Below, one piece after another: positions 41,485 to 50,923 of a DNA stretch of 53,658 nucleotides. The DNA is from Glycomyces dulcitolivorans (GTDB taxonomy: Bacteria > Actinomycetota > Actinomycetes > Mycobacteriales > Micromonosporaceae). The stretch is taken from the NCBI RefSeq assembly GCF_003265355.1, contig NZ_QFRW01000057.1:1-53658 (forward strand), in the 5' to 3' direction. The notes under the pieces were generated by a model that was not told the DNA's origin, made no database searches, and saw only the letters and a list, made by a program, of their open reading frames with translations. The translations under genes and the position numbers were made by a program. The stretch's first letter is position 1, and each line of letters starts with the position of its first letter.

Positions 41485-42077
41485 GCACAGCCAAGAAGAC
41501 CCAGAAGTCCGCCGCGAAGAAGGCCGCCGTGAAGACGGCGGCGACGAAGAGCGCGGTCAAGCAGGCGCCCGCCAAGAAGGCCGCGGTGAAGAAGACCGCC
41601 GCGGCGACCGCAGAGACGCCGGCCAAGAAGACGGCGAAGAAAGCGGTCAAGAACGCCGTCAAGGCCGCCGCACCGGCCCCGGCGCCGGCCGCGCCGGAGG
41701 CCGACCACCAGCTGCGCACCGAGAGCGAGCAGGCCGAACTGCGGGTCGCCCTCAAGGAGCGGCTCGACGAGCTCGTCGCCGAGCAGCAGCGCTACAGCGA
41801 CTCGATCGCCGTCGCCCAGCGCGAGCGCCTGAGCGACACCGCCGGGGACGACCAGATCGACTCCGGCTCCAAGACCGTCGAGCACGAGCACGAAGTGGCC
41901 GTGGCCGGGGCGATCTCCGAGCGCATCCGCCAGGTCAGCCACGCCCTCGAACGCCTCGACGAGGGCGGATACGGCTTCTGTGAGAAGTGCGGTAAACCCA
42001 TCCCGGCGGCTCGGCTGGCCGCCTTCCCGTCGGCTACCCTCTGCGTCAGTTGCAAACAGCTGGAGGAGCGACGCTGA
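41481..42077 (+). CDS. DksA/TraR-type zinc-finger protein with histone-H1-like N-terminal tail
   Basis: A 198-aa protein. Residues 1-75 are lysine/alanine-rich (repeated AAKK/KKA units) like the C-terminal tails of actinobacterial nucleoid proteins and histone H1. The second half resembles DksA/TraR: an acidic coiled coil ([23 protein letters not shown]) and a zinc finger FCEKCG-x-CVSCK (about residues 168-194). DksA-type proteins bind RNA polymerase; the basic tail suggests DNA binding too. Start ATG 41481 after weak AGAGG. It has a strong promoter and a long leader. Followed with overlap by lspA. Confidence 0.88.
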   Translation: MSTAKKTQKSAAKKAAVKTAATKSAVKQAPAKKAAVKKTAAATAETPAKKTAKKAVKNAVKAAAPAPAPAAPEADHQLRTESEQAELRVALKERLDELVAEQQRYSDSIAVAQRERLSDTAGDDQIDSGSKTVEHEHEVAVAGAISERIRQVSHALERLDEGGYGFCEKCGKPIPAARLAAFPSATLCVSCKQLEERR

Positions 42078-42694
42078 GCGAGGACACCCAGCCCGAGACC
42101 GCAGAAGGCCCCGGGCCCGACGAGACCACCCCCGAAGTCAAGCGCAGGAGGCCGGGCCTGACCCTGGCCGCCCTGCTCATAGCGGCCTTCGCGATCGGCC
42201 TGGACCAGTGGACGAAGTTCCTGGCCGAGGCCAACCTCGACCCGCAGGAGCCCGTCCGCATCCTCGGCGGCCTCGTCTACCTGAGCCTGACCTGGAACTC
42301 CGGTGCGGCCTTCAGCCTCGGCACCGGCTACACCTGGATCTTCACGATCGTCGCCTCGGCGGTCGTGGTCTTCCTGGTGTTCCTGTCGCGCCGGATCGCG
42401 TACCCCATGTGGGCGGTCGCCATCGGCCTCGTCCTCGGCGGCGCCGCCGGGAACCTCGTCGACCGCTACTTCCGCGACCCCGGCTTCGCCCACGGCCACG
42501 TCGTCGACTTCATCAGCGCCTTCAAGCCCTTCGGCGAGGCGTTCCCCATCTTCAACCTCGCCGACTCCGCCCTGTGCTGCGGCGTGGTCATCATCGTCCT
42601 GCTCGAACTCACCGGGCACGGGTTCTCGCCCGAATCCCGCAAGTCCGCCGCGGACGAGAAGGCCGCGAAGGCCGCCGGGGCCGAGGCCGCATGA
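42074..42694 (+). CDS. lspA: Signal peptidase II (lipoprotein signal peptidase)
   Basis: A 206-aa membrane aspartyl protease that cleaves lipoprotein signal peptides. Four membrane helices follow a polar N-terminus. Catalytic aspartates are in [11 protein letters not shown] (D near 130) and FNLADSAL (D near 165); [12 protein letters not shown] near 74 is the conserved N-containing loop. The start is problematic: GGAGGAG at 42062-42068 points to CTG 42074, which overlaps the preceding stop (CTGA). The nearest standard codon in frame is TTG 42050, without a ribosome-binding site. The 4-base overlap with the next gene (ATGA) shows coupling. Confidence 0.92.
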   Translation: MSEDTQPETAEGPGPDETTPEVKRRRPGLTLAALLIAAFAIGLDQWTKFLAEANLDPQEPVRILGGLVYLSLTWNSGAAFSLGTGYTWIFTIVASAVVVFLVFLSRRIAYPMWAVAIGLVLGGAAGNLVDRYFRDPGFAHGHVVDFISAFKPFGEAFPIFNLADSALCCGVVIIVLLELTGHGFSPESRKSAADEKAAKAAGAEAA

Positions 42695-43641
42695 GCGACG
42701 TCGCCGCCCGCCAGACCCGGTCCCTGCCGGTCCCCGAAGGCTTCGAGGGCCAGCGCATCGACCAGGTCGTCTCCCGCCTCCTCGGGCTCTCCCGCACCGT
42801 CGCGGCCGAGCTCGTCGCCGCCGGGGACGTCACCATCGACGGCGCGCCCTGCGCCACCAAGTCCGAGCGCGTCTCCGCGGGCGCCTGGCTGGAGGTCGTC
42901 CTCCCGCCGCCGCCCGAGGACGTGCGCGCCCGCATCGAGGAGCCCGTCGCGGGCCTCGACGTGGTCTTCGACGACGACGACATCGTGGTCGTCTCCAAGC
43001 CCGTCGGCGTCGCCGCCCACCCGAGCCCGGGCTGGACCGGCCCGACCGTCACCGGCGGCCTCGCCGCCGCCGGGTACCGGATCTCCAGCCACGGCCCCGA
43101 CGAGCGCCAGGGCATCGTCCACCGCCTCGACGTCGGCACCTCCGGCCTCATGGTCGTCGCCAAGAGCGAGGTCGCCTATTCGGAACTCAAGCGCGCCTTC
43201 AAGGAACGCAGAGTGGCGAAGCGGTACCGGGCCGTCGCCCAAGGCCACCCCGACCCGCTCTCGGGCACCATCGACGCCCCCATCGGACGCCACCCGCGCC
43301 ACGACTACAAGTGGGCCGTCGTCGCCGACGGCAAGCCCAGCGTCACCCACTACGACACGATCGAGGTCTTCCCCGGCGCGTCCCTGATGGACCTCGGCCT
43401 GGAGACCGGCCGGACCCACCAGATCCGCGTCCACTTCTCCGCGCTCGGCCACCCGCTCGCGGGCGACCTGACCTACGGCGCCGACCCCGTGATGGCCGAG
43501 AAACTGGGCCTGACCAGGCAATGGCTGCACGCGTACCGCCTCGAATTCGTGCACCCCGGCACCGGTCGGACCGTCACCTTCACGAGTGATTACCCGGACG
43601 ACCTCGAAACCGCGCTGGCGCGGTTGCGAGCGGACCAATAG
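42691..43641 (+). CDS. rluD: RluA/RluD-family 23S rRNA pseudouridine synthase
   Basis: A 316-aa enzyme with an N-terminal S4 RNA-binding domain ([28 protein letters not shown], about residues 12-40) and a C-terminal RluA catalytic domain. The catalytic motif is [15 protein letters not shown] (aspartate near residue 148); [24 protein letters not shown] near 245 is the usual second block. Coupled to lspA, its common neighbour. Whether it has RluD or RluA specificity cannot be fixed by eye. A 7-bp hairpin follows. Confidence 0.92.
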   Translation: MSDVAARQTRSLPVPEGFEGQRIDQVVSRLLGLSRTVAAELVAAGDVTIDGAPCATKSERVSAGAWLEVVLPPPPEDVRARIEEPVAGLDVVFDDDDIVVVSKPVGVAAHPSPGWTGPTVTGGLAAAGYRISSHGPDERQGIVHRLDVGTSGLMVVAKSEVAYSELKRAFKERRVAKRYRAVAQGHPDPLSGTIDAPIGRHPRHDYKWAVVADGKPSVTHYDTIEVFPGASLMDLGLETGRTHQIRVHFSALGHPLAGDLTYGADPVMAEKLGLTRQWLHAYRLEFVHPGTGRTVTFTSDYPDDLETALARLRADQ

Positions 43642-43665
43642 GAAGCCACTAGACTGGTTCCAGGT

Positions 43666-43689
43666 GCCCGCCGCACCGTCGGGGCGGGC
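43666..43689. terminator. Possible terminator after rluD
   Basis: GCCCGCC (43666-43672), ten-base loop, GGCGGGC (43683-43689), 24 bp beyond the stop codon. Confidence 0.5.
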
Positions 43690-43861
43690 GTAACGCACGC
43701 CTCACCCCCGGGCCCGAACGGCCCGCGATTCGCAACGGGCCTTGAGGAATCGTTGTGTTCTAATAGTCGCGGGTGGTAATGGTGTCCGGTCGGGACGGCG
43801 AGGGATCGCGAGCCGCTGTGCTCGTGGACCGACCACCGCATCGGTCGAGAGGAGGTCGCAC

Positions 43862-44971
43862 GTGAACACGCCCGAACCATGGAGCAACGACCGCAACAAC
43901 GACAGCTCGCGCTGGCAGAAGCTGCTCGGTCGCGGCCGCGGTCGCGCCGGAGGCGCGCAGCAGACCCCCACACCACCGCCCCGCGAGTCCTACCCGCCGT
44001 CGCCCCCGGTGGGGCCGCCGCCGGGACAGGCGCACTACTCGGTGCCGACCGCGGGCCGGCGCCCGCCGATCGCCACGCAGACCCCGCCGAGCGCCGCGCA
44101 GCTGACCCAGCCGATGCGCCCCCAGCAGGGCCTCCCGCCGCAGCCCCGGCAGCCGCAGCCGCAGCACACCGAGCCGAGCCCGGTCGCGCTCCAGCGCCTG
44201 CGCCGCGACCTGGGCCGCAGCCGCGTCATCGCGTTCATCAACCCCAAGGGCGGCGTTCACAAGACCACCGCCACCGTGCTCTCGGCCGCGGCCATGGGCA
44301 CGGCCCGTTCGGGCGGCGTGATCGCCTGGGACGACAACGAGCTGCGCGGGACCCTGGGCCTGCGCGCCGGTTCGGCCCGGCACGGGCGGACCATCCGCCA
44401 CCTCGTGGAGCACCTCGACCAGGTCGAGGCCGCGGGCGTGCACCTGCCCGAGCACCTCGACGAGTTCCTGCGCCACTCCTCGGACGGCTCGTTCGACGTG
44501 CTCGCGGGCGACGAGGACCCGAAGCTCCAGCGCCGCCTCGACCCGACCACGGTCCTGCGCGTGCTCGACATCCTCACCCGCACGCACAACATCGTCTGCA
44601 TCGACACCGGCAACAACGTCGAGTCCCCGAACTGGCGGACCGTCGTCTCCTCGGTGGACCGGCTCGTCGTGACCACGGTGCCGCGCGAGGACGCGGCGTT
44701 CTCCGCGGACTGGATGCTCGACCACCTCGAAGAGGGCGGCTACGGGAACCTCGTCAAGAACGCGGTGACGCTTCTGTCGATGCCCACGCCGAACCCGGGC
44801 CCGCTCCTGCACGACCTCCAGCGGCACTTCTCGCAGCGCACCCGCGCCTGCGCGGTCGTCCCGTACGACCCGTCGCTGGAACCGGGCGCGAAGATCGAGT
44901 TCTCCGCGCTCCGCCCCGAGACCCGCGCCGCCTGGTTCGAGGCCGCGGCCACGATCGTCGACGGCCTGTAA
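43862..44971 (+). CDS. MinD/ParA-like P-loop ATPase with proline-rich N-terminus
   Basis: A 369-aa protein. Residues 1-115 are disordered, rich in proline, glutamine and serine. The ATPase domain begins VIAFINPKGGVHKTTATVL (about residue 120); histidine replaces the usual glycine of KGGVGKT, but the signature lysines remain, and the same variant is seen in a group of actinobacterial proteins linked to ESX/WXG100-type systems. IAWDDNELRGTLG and VCIDTGNNVESPNWRTVV correspond to later switch regions. Role in type VII secretion or chromosome/plasmid positioning is unproven. Start GTG 43862 with GAGGAGG upstream; TAATAG at 43761-43766 is a possible promoter element. Confidence 0.88.
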   Translation: MNTPEPWSNDRNNDSSRWQKLLGRGRGRAGGAQQTPTPPPRESYPPSPPVGPPPGQAHYSVPTAGRRPPIATQTPPSAAQLTQPMRPQQGLPPQPRQPQPQHTEPSPVALQRLRRDLGRSRVIAFINPKGGVHKTTATVLSAAAMGTARSGGVIAWDDNELRGTLGLRAGSARHGRTIRHLVEHLDQVEAAGVHLPEHLDEFLRHSSDGSFDVLAGDEDPKLQRRLDPTTVLRVLDILTRTHNIVCIDTGNNVESPNWRTVVSSVDRLVVTTVPREDAAFSADWMLDHLEEGGYGNLVKNAVTLLSMPTPNPGPLLHDLQRHFSQRTRACAVVPYDPSLEPGAKIEFSALRPETRAAWFEAAATIVDGL

Positions 44972-45017
44972 CCGCGTACTCCACAGCACATCCCGCCGAC
45001 CTCTGAGTCAGCTGTGG

Positions 45018-45023
45018 CAGGAT
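45018..45023 (+). promoter_or_regulatory. -10-like box CAGGAT, leaderless membrane-protein gene
   Basis: CAGGAT, seven-base spacer TCCAGGC, GTG 45031. Confidence 0.45.
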
Positions 45024-45030
45024 TCCAGGC

Positions 45031-45705
45031 GTGACCGACGAAGCGACGACCCCGGAGTCCGATTCCCGCCCCGATCCGCGAGCCGATCCGCACGTCTACG
45101 GCGGCGGGCGGCCGCGCTCGCAGCGCACCGTCGGCCGCGACCTGCTCGCCGCGGGCGTGCTCGCCGTGATCCTCACCGCGCTCGGGTTCCCGTTCGCGAT
45201 GCTCTGGCAGATCGTCACCCCGCGCGTGGAGTTCATCGTCGTGGACGGCGGCTGGGTCGCCGTCGAGACCTACCCCGAGGGCTACATCGAGGGCGACCTC
45301 ATGTTCGCCGGGATCGGCCTGGCCCTGGGCATCGTCGCGGCGGTCCTCGCCTGGTCGGCGATGCGCGAGCGGCGCGGCCCGATCCTGCTCCTCGGTCTGG
45401 TCATCGGCTCGATCGCGTGCCAGGTCGTGGCCTGGAAGATCGGCGCGCACGAGTGGCAGCAGTTCTGGGACGCCGTCGAGCGCGCGCCCGCCGGGGTGCA
45501 CATGTGGCGCCCGCCGTCGGTCCTGTTCGTCGAACTGGACCCGGCCGCCGCCTGGGACGCGCTCAGGGTCGGCGAATTCACAGCGGCCCTCGACTCGCTC
45601 CAGCTCGGTGCGCTCGCGGTCATGGCCCTCGCCGCGACCTTCACTTACACCGTCTGCGCCGGCTGGTCACGTCGGCCCAGTCTTCGAACGGACGCTCCCG
45701 AATAG
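45031..45705 (+). CDS. DUF2567-like membrane protein
   Basis: A 224-aa protein with a polar N-terminus and four membrane helices (about residues 38-60, 92-110, 117-135 and 188-207). The large external loop between helices 1 and 2 contains VEFIVVDGGWVAVETYPEGYIEGD, matching the DUF2567 family of actinobacterial membrane proteins, and a second loop holds PAGVHMWRPPSVLFVELDP. The function is unknown. It lies 45 bp before hisD, a common position for this family. Confidence 0.75.
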   Translation: MTDEATTPESDSRPDPRADPHVYGGGRPRSQRTVGRDLLAAGVLAVILTALGFPFAMLWQIVTPRVEFIVVDGGWVAVETYPEGYIEGDLMFAGIGLALGIVAAVLAWSAMRERRGPILLLGLVIGSIACQVVAWKIGAHEWQQFWDAVERAPAGVHMWRPPSVLFVELDPAAAWDALRVGEFTAALDSLQLGALAVMALAATFTYTVCAGWSRRPSLRTDAPE

Positions 45706-45716
45706 CGGTATGGCCT

Positions 45717-45744
45717 TTGACCTGGAAATGCGGGTGACTACGCT
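45717..45744 (+). promoter_or_regulatory. hisD operon promoter (leaderless)
   Basis: TTGACC (45717-45722), 16-base spacer, TACGCT (45739-45744), six-base spacer TGGGGC, GTG 45751. It is the clearest full promoter of the leaderless type in the window. Confidence 0.7.
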
Positions 45745-45750
45745 TGGGGC

Positions 45751-47058
45751 GTGCTCAGACGCATCGACCTTTCAGGAGCCGTATCCGACTACCCGGCCCG
45801 CGCCCTGCGCGAGCTGATGCCGCGCGCCGCGTTCGACGTGAACGAGGCGCTGCGGTCGGTCCAGCCGCTCATCGACGACATCGCCCACCGCGGGACCGCC
45901 GCCGTGGTCGAGATCGTCGAGCGCTTCGACGGCGTGCATCTGGAGCACCTGCGCGTCCCCGACGCCGCGATCAAGGCCGCCGTCGAGGAGCTCGACCCCG
46001 AGCTGCGCCGCGCCTACGAGACCTCGATCGCCCGGGTCCGCACCGCGCACGAGGCCCAGCGCCTCCCCGACGTCGTCACCGAGGTCGCCCCCGGCGGCAC
46101 CATCACCGAGCGGTACCTGCCGGTCGGCCGCGTCGGCCTGTACGCGCCCGGCGGCCTCGCCGTGCTCGCCTCCTCGGTGATCATGAACGCCGTCCCGGCG
46201 CAGATCGCCGGCGTCGGCTCCATCGCGCTCGCCTCCCCGGCCCAGAAGACCAACGGCGGCCTGCCCGACCAGGGCATCCTCGCCGTCGCCGGGCTCCTCG
46301 GCATCGACGAGGTCTACGCCGTCGGCGGCCCCGCCGCGGTCGGCATGTTCGCGTACGGGACCGACGAGTGCGAGCCCGTCGACATGATCACCGGCCCGGG
46401 GAACATCTACGTCACCGCCGCCAAGCGCGCCGTGCGCGGCCTGGTCGGCATCGACGCCGAGGCCGGGACCACCGAGATCGCGGTCGTCGCCGACGCCGGG
46501 GCCGACCCGGTCCACGTCGCGGTCGACCTCATCAGCCAGGCCGAGCACGACCCGGCCGCCGCCTCGGTGCTCATCACCGACTCGGTCGCGCTCGCCGACG
46601 CCGTCGACGCCGAACTGGCGCGCCGCGCGCCGCAGGCCCGCCACGCCGAGCGCATCCTGACCGCGCTCGCGGGGGAGCAGTCGGGGACGATCCTCGTCGC
46701 CGACGTCGACGAGGCCGTCATGGTCGCCGACGCGTACGCCGCCGAGCACCTCGAAGTCCAGACCGCGAACGCCCGCGAGGTCGCCCTGCGCATCCGCAAC
46801 GCCGGGGCGATCTTCATCGGCGCCTATTCGCCGGTGTCCCTCGGCGACTACTGCGCCGGGTCCAACCACGTGCTGCCGACCGGCGGCTGCGCCCGCCACT
46901 CGGCGGGGCTGTCGGTGCACACGTTCCTGCGCGGGGTCCACCTCATCGACTACTCGCGCGAGGCGCTGGAAGTCGTGGCCGCCGACGTCGTCAACTTCGC
47001 CAATTCGGAAGACCTTCCCTCCCACGGTGAAGCGGTGTCTGCGAGGTTCCAGCAGTGA
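45751..47058 (+). CDS. hisD: Histidinol dehydrogenase
   Basis: A 435-aa zinc enzyme making L-histidine from histidinol in two NAD-dependent steps. Family motifs are [24 protein letters not shown] near residue 128, [16 protein letters not shown] near 210, [10 protein letters not shown] near 261 and the C-terminal [24 protein letters not shown] near 371 with zinc/catalytic histidines. Length is typical. It overlaps hisC by 4 bases (GTGA). Confidence 0.97.
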   Translation: MLRRIDLSGAVSDYPARALRELMPRAAFDVNEALRSVQPLIDDIAHRGTAAVVEIVERFDGVHLEHLRVPDAAIKAAVEELDPELRRAYETSIARVRTAHEAQRLPDVVTEVAPGGTITERYLPVGRVGLYAPGGLAVLASSVIMNAVPAQIAGVGSIALASPAQKTNGGLPDQGILAVAGLLGIDEVYAVGGPAAVGMFAYGTDECEPVDMITGPGNIYVTAAKRAVRGLVGIDAEAGTTEIAVVADAGADPVHVAVDLISQAEHDPAAASVLITDSVALADAVDAELARRAPQARHAERILTALAGEQSGTILVADVDEAVMVADAYAAEHLEVQTANAREVALRIRNAGAIFIGAYSPVSLGDYCAGSNHVLPTGGCARHSAGLSVHTFLRGVHLIDYSREALEVVAADVVNFANSEDLPSHGEAVSARFQQ

Positions 47059-48191
47059 GTGAAATCGAGAACCTGCTCCGCGCGGACCTGCGCGGGCAGT
47101 CGCCCTACGGCGCGCCGCAACTCGACGTCCCGGTCCAGTTGAACACCAACGAGAACGCGTTCGCGATCCCCGAGGACGTGGCGGCCGTGGTCGCCGAGTT
47201 CATCGGCCGCGAACTGCGCGGCCTCAACCGCTACCCGGACCGTGACGCCGTGGCTCTGCGCACGGACCTCGCGGCCTACCTCGGGCACGGGTTCACCGCC
47301 GACCACGTGTGGGCCGCCAACGGCTCCAACGAGATCCTCCAGCAGCTGCTCCAGGCCTTCGGCGGCCCCGGGCGCACCGTGCTCGGCTTCATGCCGTCGT
47401 ACTCGATGCACCCGCTGCTCGCCCGCGGCACCGGCACGGCCTTTGTGGACGCCGGACGCGAGGACGGCTACACGCTCAGCCCCGCGTTCGTCGCCGCCGC
47501 GATCGCCGAGCACGACCCGGACCTGGTGTTCCTGGTGTCCCCGAACAACCCGACCGGGACCGCGCTCTCCCCGGAGGTCATCGACGCCGCCTACGCGGCC
47601 GCGCGCGGCATCGTCGTCATCGACGAGGCGTACGCCGAGTTCGCCCGCGACCCCGGCTCGACCGCCCTGGGCCGCTTGGAGGGCCGCAAGCGCCTGGTCG
47701 TGACCCGGACGCTCTCGAAGGCGTTCGCGTTCGCCGGGGCCCGCGTCGGGTACCTTGCCGCCGACCCCGAACTGGTCGAGAAGCTGCTGCTGGTGCGCTT
47801 GCCGTACCACCTGTCGAGCATCACGCAGGCCGCCGCGCGCGGCGCGCTCGCGTGCGCCGCGCAGCTCCAGGCCGAAGTGGACGAACTCAAGCACCAGCGC
47901 GACCGGATCGTGAAGAACCTGCGCGCCAAGGGACTCCCCGTCGCCGACTCCGACGCGAACTTCGTGCTCGTCGGCGGCCTCAAGGACGCCGCGGCCGTGT
48001 GGAAGGCGATCCTCGACCGGGGGGTCCTCATCCGCGACGTCGGCCTCCCCGGGCGCCTGCGCATCACCGCCGGCACCGAGGAGGAGACCGCCGCGCTCCT
48101 CGACGCCTTCGACTCCGCCATGACCGACCGCCCCGAATACTTTGCGACGCTTGCGGAGCAAACCGAGAAGCACAGCGAGGAGAGCAAGTAA
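47055..48191 (+). CDS. hisC: Histidinol-phosphate aminotransferase
   Basis: A 378-aa fold-type I PLP aminotransferase. [10 protein letters not shown] near residue 30 binds substrate, [10 protein letters not shown] near 91, [11 protein letters not shown] near 161, DEAYAEFA near 191 and the PLP lysine in [16 protein letters not shown] near 221. The C-terminus is charged ([12 protein letters not shown]). It sits in the usual order hisD-hisC-hisB; hisB starts with no gap after its stop. Confidence 0.96.
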   Translation: MSEIENLLRADLRGQSPYGAPQLDVPVQLNTNENAFAIPEDVAAVVAEFIGRELRGLNRYPDRDAVALRTDLAAYLGHGFTADHVWAANGSNEILQQLLQAFGGPGRTVLGFMPSYSMHPLLARGTGTAFVDAGREDGYTLSPAFVAAAIAEHDPDLVFLVSPNNPTGTALSPEVIDAAYAAARGIVVIDEAYAEFARDPGSTALGRLEGRKRLVVTRTLSKAFAFAGARVGYLAADPELVEKLLLVRLPYHLSSITQAAARGALACAAQLQAEVDELKHQRDRIVKNLRAKGLPVADSDANFVLVGGLKDAAAVWKAILDRGVLIRDVGLPGRLRITAGTEEETAALLDAFDSAMTDRPEYFATLAEQTEKHSEESK

Positions 48192-48800
48192 GTGAGCCGC
48201 ACCGCGCACATCGTCCGCACCACCGGTGAGACCAGCGTCGACGTCTACGTCGACCTCGACGGCACCGACAAGGTCGTCGACATCGCCACCGGCGTCGGCT
48301 TCTACGACCACATGCTCCACCAGCTCGGCAAGCACGGCGGGTTCGACCTGAAGATCGCCGTCAAGGGCGACCTGCACATCGACGCCCACCACACCATGGA
48401 GGACACCGCGATCGCGCTCGGCCAGGCGTTCGCCGAGGCCCTGGGCGACAAGGCCGGCGTGGTCCGCTTCGCCGACGCCTCCGTGCCGCTCGACGAGGTG
48501 CTCGCGCGCGCCGTGGTCGACCTGTCGGGCCGCCCGTACATGGTCCACGAGGAGCCCATGGACATCGCGCCGATGATCAGCACGGACTACCCGACGTCGA
48601 TGACCCGGCACATCCTGGAGTCCTTCGCGTACCACGCGCGGATCTGCCTGCACGTGACCGTGCTGCGGTCCGCGAACCCGGGGCAGAAGCCGGACGCGCA
48701 CCACGTGATCGAGGCCCAGTTCAAGGCCCTCGCGCGGGCGCTGAAGTACGCGACCCGCATTGACGGCACCGACATCCCGTCCACCAAGGGGGTCCTGTGA
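48192..48800 (+). CDS. hisB: Imidazoleglycerol-phosphate dehydratase
   Basis: A 202-aa manganese enzyme. The three histidine-rich motifs are present: GFYDHMLHQLGKHGG near residue 36, DAHHTMEDTAIALGQ near 60 and DAHHVIEAQFKALARAL near 161, together supplying the metal ligands. It is the monofunctional actinobacterial form (no phosphatase domain). The last bases GTGA overlap a tiny downstream gene. Confidence 0.97.
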   Translation: MSRTAHIVRTTGETSVDVYVDLDGTDKVVDIATGVGFYDHMLHQLGKHGGFDLKIAVKGDLHIDAHHTMEDTAIALGQAFAEALGDKAGVVRFADASVPLDEVLARAVVDLSGRPYMVHEEPMDIAPMISTDYPTSMTRHILESFAYHARICLHVTVLRSANPGQKPDAHHVIEAQFKALARALKYATRIDGTDIPSTKGVL

Positions 48801-48955
48801 CCTGGGCCGGACCGATCCTGCTCATGGCGCTCGCCGGCATCCTCGTCGGCGGCGCGGTGAGCCTGCGCCGCAACGGGAAGCTGCCCGCGGCGGTCGTCAC
48901 CGGGCTCCTCGCGGTCGCCGCCTTCGGCGGCGGCCTGTACCTCGTCTACGGGTAA
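48797..48955 (+). CDS. 52-aa membrane peptide inside the his operon
   Basis: GTG 48797 overlaps the hisB stop (GTGA) and opens a 52-codon frame ending at TAA 48953, ten bases before hisH. The peptide has two hydrophobic segments (GPILLMALAGILVGGAVS, and AAVVTGLLAVAAFGGGLYLVY) joined by LRRNGKLP, a classic two-helix hairpin. Both the tight coupling and the membrane pattern argue that it is real. The function is unknown, and it has no motif. Confidence 0.7.
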   Translation: MTWAGPILLMALAGILVGGAVSLRRNGKLPAAVVTGLLAVAAFGGGLYLVYG

Positions 48956-48965
48956 GGGGCGCACG

Positions 48966-49580
48966 ATGGCCAAACCGTCTGTGGCCCTGTTCGACTACGG
49001 CTCGGGCAACCTCCGCTCCGCCTTCCGCGCCCTGGAGCGCGCCGGCGGCGACGTGACCCTCACGAGCGACCTCGACGCGGCCCGCCGCGCCGACGGCCTC
49101 GTGGTGCCCGGCGTGGGCGCCTACGCCGCGTGCATGGAGGGCGTCCTCAAGAGCGGCGTCGACGCGGTGATCCGCGAACGCGTCGCCGCCGAGGCGCCCG
49201 TGCTCGGCATCTGCGTGGGCGAGCAGGTCCTGTTCGAGGAGGGCATCGAGCACGGGGTCCGCACCCGCGGCGTCGGCGTCCTCGAAGGCCGCGTCGACCT
49301 CGTCAAGGCCGACCGCATCCCGCACATGGGCTGGAACACCGTCCTCGCCGACGAGGGCATGCGCCTGTTCGCGGGGATCGGGCCCGAGGAGCGGTTCTAC
49401 TTCGTGCACTCCTACGCCGCCAAGGCGGTCCCGCCGGGCGCGAAGGCCGCGATCGCGGTCCACGGGGAGCCGTTCGTCGCCGCCGTCGAGCGCGGCGCGC
49501 TGGCGGCCACCCAGTTCCACCCCGAGAAGTCCGGCGACGCCGGGTACGCACTGCTGTCCAACTGGATCAAGGGATTGTGA
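48966..49580 (+). CDS. hisH: Imidazole glycerol phosphate synthase, glutamine amidotransferase subunit
   Basis: A 204-aa class I amidotransferase that supplies ammonia to HisF. The triad is cysteine in [11 protein letters not shown] (near residue 81), and histidine and glutamate in TQFHPEKSG near 186; [10 protein letters not shown] at residues 9-18 and [10 protein letters not shown] near 48 are family motifs. The oxyanion region reads VGEQ rather than the common LGMQ. Its partner HisF is not in the window. It overlaps priA by one base (TGATG). Confidence 0.96.
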   Translation: MAKPSVALFDYGSGNLRSAFRALERAGGDVTLTSDLDAARRADGLVVPGVGAYAACMEGVLKSGVDAVIRERVAAEAPVLGICVGEQVLFEEGIEHGVRTRGVGVLEGRVDLVKADRIPHMGWNTVLADEGMRLFAGIGPEERFYFVHSYAAKAVPPGAKAAIAVHGEPFVAAVERGALAATQFHPEKSGDAGYALLSNWIKGL

Positions 49581-50308
49581 TGACCGAACTCCAACTGCTC
49601 CCCGCCGTCGACGTCACCGGCGGCAAGGCCGTCCAGCTCGTCCAGGGCGTGGCGGGCTCGGGCAAGCAGTACGGCGACCCGCTCGAAGCGGCCCTCGAAT
49701 GGCAGCGCCAGGGCGCCGAGTGGCTGCACCTGGTCGACCTCGACGCGGCCTTCGGGCGCGGCTCGAACCACGAGCTGCTCGCGCAGGTCGCGAGCAAGGT
49801 GGACATGCAGGTGGAGCTGTCGGGCGGCATCCGCGACGACGCGACCCTCAAGCGCGCCTTGGACTCCGGGGTCCGCCGCGTCAACATCGGCACCGCCGCG
49901 CTGGAGGACCCGGAGTGGTGCGACCGGATCTGCGGCGAGTACGGCGACCGGGTCGCGATCGGCCTGGACGTCAAGGGCGACCGCCTGGCCGCGCGCGGGT
50001 GGACCCGCGAGGGCGGCGAACTCTTCGAGACCCTGGAGCGCCTGGAGCGCGCCGGGTGCGCGCGGTACGTGGTGACCGACGTGAACTCGGACGGGATGCT
50101 CTCGGGCCCCAACACCGACCTGCTGCGCCGCGTCTGCGAGGCCACCGACAAGCCGGTGATCGCCTCCGGCGGGGTGTCCTCGCTGGAGGACCTGCGGACG
50201 CTCGCGGGGCTGACGGGGATCGGCGTGGAGGGCGCGATCGTGGGAACCGCGCTGTACGAGCGTAACTTCACGGTCGCTGAGGCGTTGAACCTGTTGAAGG
50301 GTATGTAG
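49580..50308 (+). CDS. priA: Phosphoribosyl isomerase A (dual HisA/TrpF)
   Basis: A 242-aa TIM barrel. The sequence is close to actinobacterial PriA, which serves both histidine and tryptophan synthesis: [17 protein letters not shown] with the first catalytic aspartate, [60 protein letters not shown] (the loop characteristic of PriA), [14 protein letters not shown] with the second aspartate, and [10 protein letters not shown]. Dual activity is inferred from similarity. Start ATG 49580. Confidence 0.94.
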   Translation: MTELQLLPAVDVTGGKAVQLVQGVAGSGKQYGDPLEAALEWQRQGAEWLHLVDLDAAFGRGSNHELLAQVASKVDMQVELSGGIRDDATLKRALDSGVRRVNIGTAALEDPEWCDRICGEYGDRVAIGLDVKGDRLAARGWTREGGELFETLERLERAGCARYVVTDVNSDGMLSGPNTDLLRRVCEATDKPVIASGGVSSLEDLRTLAGLTGIGVEGAIVGTALYERNFTVAEALNLLKGM

Positions 50309-50326
50309 CTCAAGGGGAGGCGCGGC

Positions 50327-50728
50327 ATGGCTTTGGTCGAACGGGTTCCGGAGACCGGGCCGTGGGCGCAGCTCTACGGGTATTCGCGCGCCGTGGCGGT
50401 GGGCCCGCTCGTGGTCACGAGCGCGTGCACCGCCGACGTCGAGGCGCGGCCGCACCTTCAGGGCGATCCCGCCGGGCAGGCCCGCGAGGCGTTCCGGACC
50501 GCGCTCGACGCGATGGTCCACGCCGGCGCCGGCGTCTCCGACGTGGTGCGCTCCCGCCTCTACGTGACCGACCCGGCCCACGCCGACCCGGTGGGCCGGG
50601 TCCACGGCGAGTTCTTCGGCGTCGTCCTGCCGACCGCCACCGTGGTCATCGTGACCGGCCTGTTCCACCCCGGCCAGCTCGTGGCCGTGGAGCTGGAGGC
50701 CTTCCGCGCCTGGCGCGACATCGATTAG
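50327..50728 (+). CDS. RidA/YjgF-family protein
   Basis: A 133-aa small trimeric deaminase-type protein. The catalytic arginine lies in SDVVRSRLYVTD near residue 82; GPLVVTSACTADVEA near 25 and LPTATVVIVTGLFHPGQLVAVELEAF are family motifs. RidA proteins hydrolyse reactive enamine/imine intermediates. It is often found next to priA in actinobacteria. AGGGGAGGCG precedes ATG 50327. Confidence 0.93.
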   Translation: MALVERVPETGPWAQLYGYSRAVAVGPLVVTSACTADVEARPHLQGDPAGQAREAFRTALDAMVHAGAGVSDVVRSRLYVTDPAHADPVGRVHGEFFGVVLPTATVVIVTGLFHPGQLVAVELEAFRAWRDID

Positions 50729-50752
50729 CGCCGATACTGTCGGACCCTCCGG

Positions 50753-50780
50753 GTAGTTTTGAGAACCGGGGGTCCCCCCG
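50753..50780 (+). repeat. Half copy (F) of the dispersed repeat
   Basis: GTAGTTTTGAGAACC followed by GGGGGTCCCCCCG aligns with the second half of copy E (GTAGCTTGGAAAACC, GGGGGCCTTCCCC) without gaps, about 20 of 27 identical. The CTTCAG boxes are absent. It lies between ridA and the mutase gene, reading toward the mutase. Confidence 0.55.
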
Positions 50781-50923
50781 ATGCCCGAAATGTGTAGACA
50801 CTCCCACCCGGTGCGCGATGATTCGGGGAGTTATGCCGCCTGGCGGCTTAACGACCGTTCAGTAGACTTGGGTTCGAGCCGGACCGTGGCTCGCCCTAGT
50901 CTCGCCAAAAGTGAGGTGTCACC

